In this document: positions 7,666-17,043 of the stretch, piece by piece
Numbering within the stretch: position 1 is the first letter of the stretch
Layout: each line of letters starts with the position of its first letter
Origin: an uncultured Oscillospiraceae bacterium
GTDB taxonomy: Bacteria; Bacillota; Clostridia; Oscillospirales; Oscillospiraceae
DNA length: 37,906 bases
Direction of reading: 5' to 3'
NCBI GenBank assembly: GCA_900763705.1
Contig: CAAFLG010000019.1
Coordinates: forward strand, 1 to 37,906
The notes under the pieces: model-generated
What the model was told of the DNA's origin: nothing
Database searches by the model: none
What the model saw: only the letters and a program-made list of their open reading frames with translations
Translations under genes and position numbers: made by a program

Positions 7666-7859
7666 AGATCCGATATAACGAAGACACCGAGGTCGTCGCC
7701 CGCCTCCGCGCCGCGCTTTTGAAGCGCGATTTGCAATGTCCCTGCCGCTTGCAGAAAACGGAGGACAATGTCTGCATGTGCAAAGAGTTCCGCGACCAGA
7801 TCGCAGACCCCGAATTCGAGGGCTACTGCCATTGCAGGCTCTACTATAAGGAAAAATAA
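7662..7859 (+). CDS. Small ferredoxin-thioredoxin reductase (catalytic chain)-like protein
   Basis: This 65-residue protein carries three Cys-x-Cys pairs, CPC (26, 28), CMC (38, 40) and CHC (56, 58). This is the signature of the ferredoxin:thioredoxin reductase catalytic subunit, whose 4Fe-4S cluster and disulfide pass electrons from ferredoxin to thioredoxin. Spacing between pairs is shorter and longer than in the plant enzyme, and the protein is little more than the cluster core. It starts at ATG 7662 inside the stop of the NifX-thioredoxin gene; a GTG at 7653 is an alternative. The coupling suggests it reduces the thioredoxin domain next to it. A terminator follows at once. Confidence 0.82.
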   Translation: MKIRYNEDTEVVARLRAALLKRDLQCPCRLQKTEDNVCMCKEFRDQIADPEFEGYCHCRLYYKEK

Positions 7860-7878
7860 GGCCGCGCGGCCAAAAGGG

Positions 7879-7908
7879 AAAAGCACCGTCGTAAGACGGT
7901 GCTTTTTT
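7879..7908. terminator. Bidirectional terminator between the FTR-like gene and the rluA-type gene
   Basis: AAAAGCACCGTC pairs with GACGGTGCTTTT around GTAA, followed by six T on the forward strand and A-rich sequence on the other side. The stop codon of the convergent pseudouridine synthase (7908-7910) abuts it. Confidence 0.88.
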
Positions 7909-8792
7909 CATTCCAATAATCGCTGCATGTCCTGCGGGATAGGCGCTGTAAAGTGCAACTTCTGTCCAGTAACGGGCTGCGTGAACCACAGCTCATACGA
8001 GTGCAGAGCGGGGCGGGCAATGAGATTTTTGTCTTCCGTACCGTAGAGCCAGTCGCCCGCGAGGGGATGACCGAGGTATGCCATGTGGACGCGAAGCTGA
8101 TGCGTGCGCCCTGTCTCGGGCCGCAGGCGGAGGAGCGTGAAGCATTCGGTCGTTTGCAGCACTTCGTACTCTGTGCGGCTTACAAGGCCATCCTCGCGCA
8201 CGCAGCGGCGGATGATGGAGCCCTCCGCGCGGCCGATGGGTGCGTCGATGACGCCGCGCGGCGGTGTGACCTGCCCGACGGCGACGGCACGATACTCGCG
8301 CCGCAGCTCGCTTGAGTGCAGCGCGCGGCGCAGCCGGTCGTGGACATAGCCGCTCTTTGCCGCGATGAGAAGGCCGGAGGTGCCCTTGTCGAGGCGGCTG
8401 ACGAAATGCGGCACGCTGCCCTCACCGAGATAGCCTGTGAGCATTGCGGCAAGGCTCGGCGCAGAGGTGTCGTCCGCCTTCGGGTGCATGGCGACGCCTG
8501 CAGGCTTATTGAGCACAAGCAGATCTTCGTCTTCGTAAACGATGTCGGGCGCGGCTGCGTTTTCGCGGTATAGATCCTCGCGCGGCGTGCGCTCGGAGAG
8601 CGCAACGCTGACAACATCGCCCGTGTGGACGATCACGTTGACATGGACGCTCTGCCCGTTTAAGAGAATGGCGTTTTCGCGCCATTTGAGACTCTTGAGC
8701 AGTGTATAGGAGAGCTGCAAGCTGCCGCGCAGGATGCCTTTGACCATGCGGCCGTCCTCTTCGGGCAAAACGGTATGGGTGAGAATGCGCAT
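7908..8792 (-). CDS. RluA/RluD-family pseudouridine synthase
   Basis: The 294-residue protein has an S4-type RNA-binding segment in the first 70 residues (ILRGSLQLSYTLLKSLKWRENAILLNGQ). The catalytic domain follows, with VLNKPAGVAMHP, the catalytic loop SRLDKGTSGLL (Asp135) and RPETGRTHQLRVHMAYLGHPLAGD. It isomerises uridines in rRNA or tRNA; which site cannot be told, because Firmicutes carry several paralogues. The ATG has a GGAGGAGGGATAT ribosome site. The gene is divergent from the OLE RNA locus, separated by about 190 bases, and stands where xseA/xseB/ispA usually precede OLE in bacilli. Confidence 0.93.
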   Translation of the reverse strand: MRILTHTVLPEEDGRMVKGILRGSLQLSYTLLKSLKWRENAILLNGQSVHVNVIVHTGDVVSVALSERTPREDLYRENAAAPDIVYEDEDLLVLNKPAGVAMHPKADDTSAPSLAAMLTGYLGEGSVPHFVSRLDKGTSGLLIAAKSGYVHDRLRRALHSSELRREYRAVAVGQVTPPRGVIDAPIGRAEGSIIRRCVREDGLVSRTEYEVLQTTECFTLLRLRPETGRTHQLRVHMAYLGHPLAGDWLYGTEDKNLIARPALHSYELWFTQPVTGQKLHFTAPIPQDMQRLLE

Positions 8793-8930
8793 GACGGGAT
8801 ATCCCTCCTCCGGCCGTGAAGTGGCACAACATATAGATGCAGTATATCACTTCCGCAGGGAGAAAGATATACTGGAAGCCGGGTTATGGCAATAAAAAAT
8901 GAAATGTGCGCCTATGGAGGACAAAAACTC

Positions 8931-8994
8931 TTAGGAAATAAAAAATTAACAATTTCCTAATATGAATATTATTCTGGATACCTTGCATATTCAT
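8931..8994. repeat. Two inverted repeats beside and across the OLE promoter -35
   Basis: TTAGGAAAT (8931-8939) is repeated inverted as ATTTCCTAA (8952-8960), and ATGAATAT (8962-8969) as ATATTCAT (8987-8994). The second pair covers the -35 hexamer at 8983-8988. The AT-rich block contrasts with the GC-rich surroundings. These look like operators, or a stacked cruciform, for control of the large RNA; no binding protein can be named. Confidence 0.5.
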
Positions 8995-9011
8995 TTTGAC
9001 TGGTGTATAAT
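8983..9011 (+). promoter_or_regulatory. Promoter of the OLE RNA / oapA-dxs operon
   Basis: TTGCAT (8983-8988), 17 bases and TATAAT (9006-9011), the last in TGTATAAT form, place the start near 9018, directly at the head of the structured non-coding region. Confidence 0.75.
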
Positions 9012-9685
9012 AGGCCCTGCTAAACAGCGGCGCAGTATCCTAGTCGGATCTGCCGTTTCCTAAGAAGGGCCTAAAAATCCTTTAAAGGGCACAACTGTGA
9101 AGCCTTTGGTGCCTGCTTCTTACGCCCAGTTTGGGGTGGGTGCTGAAGGGAGGCAAAAGCGAGAGCTGCGCCTGCGGACTCCGGGCGACCCCTAATGGCA
9201 TAGGGAAACCGACCCTGTTTCTGCGGAGACCTGCTGCTGTGCCGAAGCGGACTCCCATTTCGGGTATCGACTTTGGTACGGGACAGGATATGAACCTGCA
9301 TTGCGGTGCTACCCGGCCTTTGTGCCGCGAACGCTGTGTGCAGTGTAGCCTGCCTTGCGTGGGGAATTCGGATAGGAGAACAACGCACAGACCTCTGGCC
9401 AAGAGCGAGGTGCGATCGCTCCTTGAAATTTTTCCTGCAAAAGAGGATAAGAAACGGCTTGACTCCGGGGTGGAAATCACCTAGGCTGTCGCAAGGGCAG
9501 CGAGAGGGTTACAGTGCGGACTAAGTGGCAATCGGGTACCTCGTATGGTAACAACGGGGTGCGGTGCTTAAAGGGGAACCGCCTCTATCGGCAACGGGAG
9601 GTGCGCCGCAGGGAAAGCCAACCCGACCTATGCCGCAGGATTACCTTTTGCTGCTGCCGCTGATTAGCACATCTAAAAAACAACA
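9012..9685 (+). ncRNA. OLE RNA (Ornate, Large, Extremophilic)
   Basis: About 670 bases without a credible gene lie between a promoter and the oapA-like gene. They are full of local helices: a bulged stem CGGCGCAG/CTGCCG capped by ATCC/GGAT (about 9027-9055), CCCTA/TAGGG (about 9193-9208), GAGCGA/TCGCTC (9403-9408 with 9416-9421), GGTG/CACC (about 9470-9481) and GCTGTC/GGCAGC (9485-9490 with 9496-9501). Size, lack of codon pattern and gene order (membrane protein, dxs, tlyA, nadK, argR, recN downstream) match OLE RNA as described in Bacillus halodurans. There it forms a membrane ribonucleoprotein with OapA and is linked to tolerance of ethanol, cold and Mg2+. No terminator separates it from oapA, so the mature RNA is probably processed from a longer transcript. 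Both ends are approximate. Confidence 0.85.
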
Positions 9686-9705
9686 TTGACGGAGATAAGA
9701 AAAAC

Positions 9706-10272
9706 GTGGAAAACGAAGAAGACCGAAAGCCTAAGAAAGCGGACAAGACGCCAAGCCATACGCGCTGGGTCATCCGTGTGTTTTTGATCGCCGTATCCCT
9801 CTCCGCCGCGATGAGCCTGTGCTCCGGCGCGGTGCTCGAGGATGCGGGCTATCTGGTTGCAACACTTATTTTGCTGCTGTTCATCCTGCTTGGCATCCTG
9901 TTCGATATCATCGGCGTCGCCGTAACAGCGGCGAACCCCAAGCCGTTCAATTCGATGGCGGCGCACCGCGTCAAGGGCGCGAAGGAGGCGCTGAACCTCA
10001 TCCGCAACGCAGAAAAGGTCGCCTCATTCTGCAACGACGTGGTCGGCGATATCTGCGGCATCGTCAGCGGCTCGACCGCGACGGTCATCGTCGTGCTGCT
10101 GCAGCAGAGCTTCGGCTGGCGCAGCATCGTCGTATCGACCGTGGTGACGGCACTCATCTCGGGCCTGACCATCGGCGGCAAGGCCATCGGTAAAAAAATT
10201 GCAATGAAAAAGAGCAAGGATGTCATCTATCTGACGGCAAAACTGCTGTCGGTGCTGCACCTTGGCAGATAA
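9706..10272 (+). CDS. oapA: OLE-associated membrane protein OapA
   Basis: This 188-residue protein starts at GTG with an ACGGAGAT site. A charged, Lys-rich N-terminal tail (residues 1-20) precedes four predicted membrane helices (about 21-42, 49-75, 111-132 and 139-162). A basic loop (HRVKGAKEALNLIRNAEK, about 87-104) and a Lys-rich stretch (KKIAMKKSKD, 163-172) could contact RNA. In bacilli OapA is a membrane protein of about 21 kDa that binds OLE RNA as a dimer and keeps it at the membrane. The size, topology, position directly after the RNA and the following dxs gene all agree. I infer homology from context and topology and cannot confirm it by alignment. Confidence 0.85.
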   Translation: MENEEDRKPKKADKTPSHTRWVIRVFLIAVSLSAAMSLCSGAVLEDAGYLVATLILLLFILLGILFDIIGVAVTAANPKPFNSMAAHRVKGAKEALNLIRNAEKVASFCNDVVGDICGIVSGSTATVIVVLLQQSFGWRSIVVSTVVTALISGLTIGGKAIGKKIAMKKSKDVIYLTAKLLSVLHLGR

Positions 10273-10287
10273 AGAAGGACAATAGCT

Positions 10288-12135
10288 TTGATTCTTGAAA
10301 CGATCCATGATCCAAACGACATCAAAACCCTGAATGAACCGCAAACGCAGCTTCTTTGTACAGAGCTGCGTGAATTTTTGCTGAAAAACGTTTCAAAAAC
10401 GGGCGGACATCTCGCCTCGAACCTCGGCGCGGTCGAGCTGACGGTGGCCATCCACCGCGTGTTCGACACCTCGCGCGACCGGCTCATTTTCGACGTGGGA
10501 CACCAGTGCTACCCGCACAAAATCCTGACCGGGCGGCGCGAGCAATTCCCGACGCTGCGCCAGTATAAGGGACTCTCCGGCTTTCCCAAGCCGCACGAGA
10601 GCGAGCATGACGCCTTCATCGCGGGTCATGCTTCAAACTCTGTATCCGTCGCGCTCGGCATGGCGCGGGCAAGGACCTTGCAGCATCAGGATTATTCCGT
10701 GCTCGCGCTCATCGGCGACGGCGCGCTTTCCGGCGGCCTTGCCTATGAGGGGCTGAACAATGCGGGCGCGAGCGGTGAGCCGCTGATCGTCATCCTGAAC
10801 GACAACGGCATGTCCATCGACGGCAACGTCGGCGCGGTGAGCGAGCATCTGGGTCTGCTGCGCTCCAAGCCTGCCTATTATGAATTCAAAAAGGCCTATC
10901 GCGATGTGCTCGACCGCAATGCCGTCGGCCGCGCGGTGTATGATTTCAACCACCACCTCAAGACGAATGTCAAAAAGGCGCTGCTGCCGAACTCGACGAT
11001 GTTTGAGGACATGGGCTTTACCTATCTCGGACCTGTGAACGGGCACGATGTGGGGCAGCTCACCAATACGCTCAAGTGGGCGAAGGAACTCAATTGCCCC
11101 GTGCTCGTGCATGTGCACACGAAAAAGGGCAAGGGTTATCTGCCTGCCGAGCGCGAGCCGGAGCGCTATCACGGCGTCAGCAAGTTTGACCCGCGCATGG
11201 GCGTGCCGCGCGAGAAGGCGGCGGACTTTTCCTCCGTCTTCGGTTCGGAGCTGTGCAGGTTGGCAAAGAAGAATGAAACGATCTGTGCCATCACCGCCGC
11301 GATGCGCGACGGGACAGGCCTGCATGATTTTTCCGAGCAGCATCCCGACCGCTTTTTCGACGTTGGCATCGCCGAGGGCCATGCCGTGGCGATGGCTGCG
11401 GGTATGGCCAAGCAGGGGCTCACACCGGTCATTGCGATCTATTCGAGCTTTTTGCAGCGCGCCTACGACCAGATCATCCACGATGCGGCGCTTTTGAACC
11501 TGCATGTGGTCTTCGCGGTCGACCGCGCGGGCATGGTCGGCGCGGACGGGGAGACGCACCACGGCATTTTTGATGCGGCCTTCCTCTCAGAGATCCCGAA
11601 TATGACGGTGCTCTGCCCGTCGAACTTTGCAGAGCTGCGCACGATGCTCGACCGCGCGGTGAATGAGATCAAGGGCCCTGTTGCCATCCGCTATCCGCGC
11701 GGCGGCGAGGGGGCATACAGGGCCGACAGCGGGCGGCAGAACCTCGTTGAACTCCGCGAGGGGGCGGACCTCACCCTCTGTGCCTACGGTATGATGATCA
11801 ACAACGTGCTCGAGGCGGCGGAGCTTCTTGAAGAGCAGGGAATCTCGGCGCGCGTTGTGAAGATCAACGCGATCTCGCCGCTTTACGACCGCGATATGCG
11901 CGAGATCGTCGGCAGGACAAAGGCGCTGCTGGTGGCGGAGGAGTGCGCAGGCGTCGGCTGTATGGGCCAGCGTATGGCTGCCATCCTCGAATGGAACCGC
12001 ATCGCGCCGGAGCGGCTGGAACTGTGCAATCTCGGCAAGGTGTTCCCTGCGCAGGGAACAGGCGGGGAATTGCAGCGTGAATTTGGATTGGACGCGGAGT
12101 CGCTTGCGAAAAAAGCTGCGGAGGTGCTGCAATGA
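10288..12135 (+). CDS. dxs: 1-deoxy-D-xylulose-5-phosphate synthase
   Basis: This 615-residue, thiamine-diphosphate-dependent transketolase-like enzyme condenses pyruvate and glyceraldehyde-3-phosphate, the first step of the MEP isoprenoid pathway. Visible parts are GGHLASNLGAVELTVA, HQCYPHKILTGR, the ThDP/Mg motif GDGALSGGLAYEGLNNAG...LNDN (about residues 143-173), GHDVGQL, the pyrimidine-domain segment DVGIAEGHAVAMAAGMA with the catalytic Glu, and the C-terminal AEECAGVGCMGQ. The start is TTG 10288, preceded by AAGGAC; there is no earlier in-frame start after the oapA stop. It lies 15 bases after oapA and overlaps tlyA by four, so oapA-dxs-tlyA-nadK-argR form one operon. Confidence 0.97.
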   Translation: MILETIHDPNDIKTLNEPQTQLLCTELREFLLKNVSKTGGHLASNLGAVELTVAIHRVFDTSRDRLIFDVGHQCYPHKILTGRREQFPTLRQYKGLSGFPKPHESEHDAFIAGHASNSVSVALGMARARTLQHQDYSVLALIGDGALSGGLAYEGLNNAGASGEPLIVILNDNGMSIDGNVGAVSEHLGLLRSKPAYYEFKKAYRDVLDRNAVGRAVYDFNHHLKTNVKKALLPNSTMFEDMGFTYLGPVNGHDVGQLTNTLKWAKELNCPVLVHVHTKKGKGYLPAEREPERYHGVSKFDPRMGVPREKAADFSSVFGSELCRLAKKNETICAITAAMRDGTGLHDFSEQHPDRFFDVGIAEGHAVAMAAGMAKQGLTPVIAIYSSFLQRAYDQIIHDAALLNLHVVFAVDRAGMVGADGETHHGIFDAAFLSEIPNMTVLCPSNFAELRTMLDRAVNEIKGPVAIRYPRGGEGAYRADSGRQNLVELREGADLTLCAYGMMINNVLEAAELLEEQGISARVVKINAISPLYDRDMREIVGRTKALLVAEECAGVGCMGQRMAAILEWNRIAPERLELCNLGKVFPAQGTGGELQREFGLDAESLAKKAAEVLQ

Positions 12136-12956
12136 GCAATAAGACAAGATTGGACGTGCTGCTCGTAGAGCGCGGATTGGAGCAGACCCGCCAGCGCGCG
12201 CAGGCGATGATCATGAGCGGCCTTGTCTTTGTGGACGGGCAGCGCGTAGACAAGGCGGGCACCGCCGTTCCCAACGACGCGCAGATCGAGGTGCGCGGCA
12301 ATACGCTGCGTTATGTCAGCCGCGGGGGACTCAAGCTTGAAAAGGCGATGACGACCTTCGGCTTAAAGCTCGACGGCTGCATCTGCGCCGACATCGGCGC
12401 CTCGACCGGCGGCTTTACTGACTGCATGCTGCAAAACGGCGCGGTGAAGGTCTACTCTGTCGACGTTGGCTATGGCCAGCTCGACTGGAAGCTCCGCTCG
12501 GACGAGCGCGTCGTGTGCATGGAGCGCACGAACGCGCGCTATCTTGACCACGAGCAGATCCCCGACGAGCTGGATTTTGCGAGCATCGACGTTTCCTTCA
12601 TCTCACTCAAGCTTATTTTGCCCGCGGTGCACCGCGTGCTGAAAGCGGGCGGACACGTTGCCTGCCTCATCAAGCCCCAGTTTGAAGCGGGACGCGAAAA
12701 GGTGGGGAAAAAGGGCGTCGTCCGCGACCCGGACGTACACCTTGAGGTGCTGGAAAACTTCCTGACACATGCAAAGGATTCTGGCTTTACAGTGCTTGAT
12801 ATCACATTCTCTCCTATTCGTGGACCCGAGGGAAACATCGAATACCTCGGGTATCTCGAAAGCGGCGATTGGGTGGAGAAGACGTTTGACCTCCAGGGTC
12901 TTGTGGAGCAGTCACACGCGGCGCTCGACCACGGGAAGGAGGGCGCGGGATGCTGA
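12132..12956 (+). CDS. tlyA: TlyA-family rRNA 2'-O-methyltransferase (YqxC)
   Basis: The 274-residue protein has an S4 RNA-binding domain (residues 1-65, RLDVLLVERGLEQTRQRAQAM). The linker SRGGLKLEKA follows, then a FtsJ-like methyltransferase fold with the SAM site CADIGASTGGFTDC, VDVGYGQLDWKLR, and DFASIDVSFISLK. TlyA methylates 2'-O of cytidines in 16S/23S rRNA, and in mycobacteria its loss gives capreomycin resistance. The gene begins in the dxs stop (ATGA) and ends seven bases inside nadK. The same neighbours occur as yqxC in Bacillus. Confidence 0.95.
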   Translation: MSNKTRLDVLLVERGLEQTRQRAQAMIMSGLVFVDGQRVDKAGTAVPNDAQIEVRGNTLRYVSRGGLKLEKAMTTFGLKLDGCICADIGASTGGFTDCMLQNGAVKVYSVDVGYGQLDWKLRSDERVVCMERTNARYLDHEQIPDELDFASIDVSFISLKLILPAVHRVLKAGGHVACLIKPQFEAGREKVGKKGVVRDPDVHLEVLENFLTHAKDSGFTVLDITFSPIRGPEGNIEYLGYLESGDWVEKTFDLQGLVEQSHAALDHGKEGAGC

Positions 12957-13831
12957 GAAAAGTCATCTTATGCCCGAATCCCTACCGCGACGCGCAGCTT
13001 CGCGTCGCGAAGGAGGCCAAGCGCGTGCTTGACGAAGCGGGCTGCCCGAATGTGGTGTGCCTGCCGTTCCGCAACCAGGAAAAGCCCGAGGGCTTCGGGC
13101 TGACGATCGAACCGCTGCAGCAGGAGCTGCGCGGGGCGGATATGATCGTCGCTTTCGGCGGCGACGGAACGATCCTCCACCTTTCCAAAACGGCGGCGCA
13201 CCGGGATGTTCCGGTGCTGGGCGTGAACCTCGGCAGTCTCGGTTTTATGGCCGAGCTTGAAAGCAAGGACTTGACGCGCCTGCGCGATCTGTGCAACGGA
13301 AAGTACGATGTGGAAAGCCGCATGATGCTCGATGTGAACGTGCTGCGCGACGGGCGCGTGATCTACTCGAACCTTGCCCTCAACGAGGCGCTCATTGCGC
13401 GCGGCAACGTCTCGCGCGTGATCCGGCTGAAGATATCCACCGAGCAGGGCAAGCTTGTGGATGTTGCGGGCGACGGCGTCATCGTTGCAAGCCCCACAGG
13501 GTCGACGGCGTATTCGCTCTCGGCGGGCGGGCCGGTCGTGGAGCCGACGGCGCGGAATTTCATCGTTTCGCCCATCTGTGCCCACAGCGTGCACGCCAAC
13601 GCCTATGTGCTCTCGTCTGAGCGGGTCATCACCGTGCAGACGGAGAAAAACAGCTATAAGCCTGTTCTTTTGAGCGTGGACGGCGGACGCGCCTTTTCCC
13701 TGCGCAGCGGAGACTGCGTGGAGGTGCGCCGCTCCAAATTCGACACCAAACTGGTCCGGCTGACCAAACGAAGCTTTTGCGAAATCTTACAAAAGAAAAT
13801 GTTGATGGGAGGACTCAGCAATGAAGAATGA
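12950..13831 (+). CDS. nadK: NAD kinase
   Basis: This 293-residue enzyme phosphorylates NAD to NADP. The diagnostic motif GGDGT is in MIVAFGGDGTILHLSK, followed by GVNLGSLGFMAE and the NE-x-D-like NEALIARG. The substrate-binding GDGVIVASPTGSTAYSLSAGGP comes next, and the C-terminal VDGG completes the fold. The length is typical of the bacterial family. It overlaps tlyA by seven bases and argR by eleven, indicating tight coupling. NADPH made downstream is needed by isoprenoid synthesis, which may explain its place after dxs (inference). Confidence 0.97.
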   Translation: MLRKVILCPNPYRDAQLRVAKEAKRVLDEAGCPNVVCLPFRNQEKPEGFGLTIEPLQQELRGADMIVAFGGDGTILHLSKTAAHRDVPVLGVNLGSLGFMAELESKDLTRLRDLCNGKYDVESRMMLDVNVLRDGRVIYSNLALNEALIARGNVSRVIRLKISTEQGKLVDVAGDGVIVASPTGSTAYSLSAGGPVVEPTARNFIVSPICAHSVHANAYVLSSERVITVQTEKNSYKPVLLSVDGGRAFSLRSGDCVEVRRSKFDTKLVRLTKRSFCEILQKKMLMGGLSNEE

Positions 13832-14288
13832 GAGACAGGAGAAGATCCTTGCGATCATTGCCGCCTCGGCGATCGAAACGCAGGAGCAGTTGATCGACAG
13901 TCTGCGTCAGGAAGGCATTTCCTGCACACAGGCGACGATCTCCCGCGATATCAAGCAGCTGCATCTGATCAAGGAGCCGACCGGCAACGGCACTTACCGC
14001 TACGCCGTGTCCGCGCAGAAGGTGAAGCTCAACCTTGCCGACCGCTTGCAGACGATCCTGCGCGAGAGCATCATTTCGGTCGACTGCGCGCAGAATCTGG
14101 TGCTCATCAAGACGATGCCGGGCCTCGGCCCTGCGGCAGGCGCGGCCTTTGACGGTATGGACGTTTTGTCCAAGGTCGGCACCGTGGCCGGCGACGACAC
14201 GGTACTCATCGTGATGCGCGAAAACGAGTCCGCTGCCGAGCTGTGCGGCGAGATCGAAGAGATGCAGAGACAGCGCCAGACCAAATAA
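13821..14288 (+). CDS. argR: Arginine repressor (ArgR/AhrC)
   Basis: At 155 residues, this has the ArgR length. The N-terminal winged helix (residues 1-70) contains the recognition helix with TQATISRDIKQLHLIK and the wing GTYRYAV. The C-terminal hexamerisation and arginine-binding domain holds VLIKTMPGLGPAAGAAFD and TVAGDDTVLIVMR. With arginine it represses arginine synthesis operons. No ARG box is evident nearby, so its targets are elsewhere. A good AGGACTCAGCA site lies inside the end of nadK. The argR-recN pairing is standard in Firmicutes. Confidence 0.97.
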   Translation: MKNERQEKILAIIAASAIETQEQLIDSLRQEGISCTQATISRDIKQLHLIKEPTGNGTYRYAVSAQKVKLNLADRLQTILRESIISVDCAQNLVLIKTMPGLGPAAGAAFDGMDVLSKVGTVAGDDTVLIVMRENESAAELCGEIEEMQRQRQTK

Positions 14289-14317
14289 GAAGAAAACACT
14301 TTGCAGGAGAATGAGCG

Positions 14318-16003
<1,686 letters not shown>

Positions 16004-16064
16004 AGTAAAACTGCTTGCAAGACAAGGACGGCTTTTGAATGCTCTTGGGGAAAGGAAAAACGGC

Positions 16065-17012
16065 ATGAATGAGTTTGCTGCGCGCATCGAGCGGGATTTT
16101 CCGCTGCGCCGCAAGGAAAAAGAAAAAATGGAGTTTCGCACATGGCTCGTCCATACGTTCAAGGAGCTTGGCTACACGCCGAAGCTTGAGAGCGGGGAGA
16201 GCGCGCTTGCCGCGGGCGGCAGCGTGACGAATGTGGTCGTGGGCGATATCGACAAGGCGAAGGTCGTTCTTGCGGCGCATTACGACACGGGCGTGCGGGA
16301 GCTTCTGCCGCCGCTCATCTGCCCGACGCGGCCGCTGACGTTCCTGCTCTATCAGGCGCTTTATCCGCTCCTGATGGTGGCGGGGAGCTTTTTGCTCTCT
16401 CTTGCCGTGACGTTCCCGCTCAATTTGCCGGGCATGATGCTGCCGCTTTTTCTGCTGCTTCTGGTCGTGGCGCTTTTTTATCCGAAGTACGGCCCTGATG
16501 AGAAGAACAACCGCAACGCCAACACCTCCGGCGTCGTGACGCTGCTCGAGGTCGCAAAGACGCTGACGCCGCGCTATCGCGGTGAGGTCTGCTTCCTCTT
16601 CCTCGATGGCGGCGCGCAGACGAGCAAGGGCGCAAAGCGCCTGCGCCGCGCGTACCCGTGCCTCAAGGAAAAACCGGTCTTCGTCGTCGACTGCGTGGGC
16701 GAGGGGGATGAGCTGCTGGTGCTGCCGAGCAAGGCAGCGCGCTGGGACGGCGATCTGCTCGACGCCATCAACGAGAATTTCGTCAACGGCGAAAAGAAGA
16801 CCTGCTTTTTGAAGACGGACGGGCAGATCATTTTCCCGTCGGACAACAGGGCTTTCCCGCACAGCACGGCCGTGTGCGCCTGCAAGAAGGTCGCGGGCTT
16901 CGGCCGCTGCATCCTGCCGCGCGGCACGGGGGAGATCGACGAGGAGAACGTTGCCCTTCTGCGCGAAGGGCTTTGCAGGCTCATTATGAACTACCACCCG
17001 CAAAAGGCTTGA
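16065..17012 (+). CDS. M28-type peptidase homologue with lost metal ligands and two membrane helices
   Basis: The 315-residue protein resembles zinc aminopeptidases of family M28 but is altered. Retained are AHYDTG (His72, Asp74) and VVDCVG (Asp209). The motif normally D-N-x-S-G reads NANTSG, with Ala152 in place of the bridging Asp. The normally acidic pair in FFDxEE reads DGGA (Gly183, Ala184), and the late SDH motif reads SDN (Asn261). Most zinc ligands and the catalytic Glu are therefore missing, so it is likely an inactive pseudoenzyme. Two hydrophobic stretches (about 90-117 and 121-140) interrupt the fold and would anchor it in the membrane. The ATG was chosen for its GGGGAAAGG site; a TTG 30 bases earlier is less likely. 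The promoter of tyrS overlaps its stop codon. Confidence 0.78.
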   Translation: MNEFAARIERDFPLRRKEKEKMEFRTWLVHTFKELGYTPKLESGESALAAGGSVTNVVVGDIDKAKVVLAAHYDTGVRELLPPLICPTRPLTFLLYQALYPLLMVAGSFLLSLAVTFPLNLPGMMLPLFLLLLVVALFYPKYGPDEKNNRNANTSGVVTLLEVAKTLTPRYRGEVCFLFLDGGAQTSKGAKRLRRAYPCLKEKPVFVVDCVGEGDELLVLPSKAARWDGDLLDAINENFVNGEKKTCFLKTDGQIIFPSDNRAFPHSTAVCACKKVAGFGRCILPRGTGEIDEENVALLREGLCRLIMNYHPQKA

Positions 17013-17037
17013 CAAGCGTGAGCCTTTTCGGTACAAT
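17009..17037 (+). promoter_or_regulatory. Promoter of the tyrS T-box leader
   Basis: TTGACA (17009-17014), 17 bases, TACAAT (17032-17037). The -35 hexamer contains the stop codon (17010-17012) of the preceding gene. Confidence 0.82.
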
Positions 17038-17043
17038 AACTGC

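Noticed and set aside
9131..9484. Forward and reverse open frames of 105-132 codons inside 9071-9524
   Set aside because: They overlap each other in several frames, lack ribosome sites and normal codon use, and lie within the structured OLE RNA.
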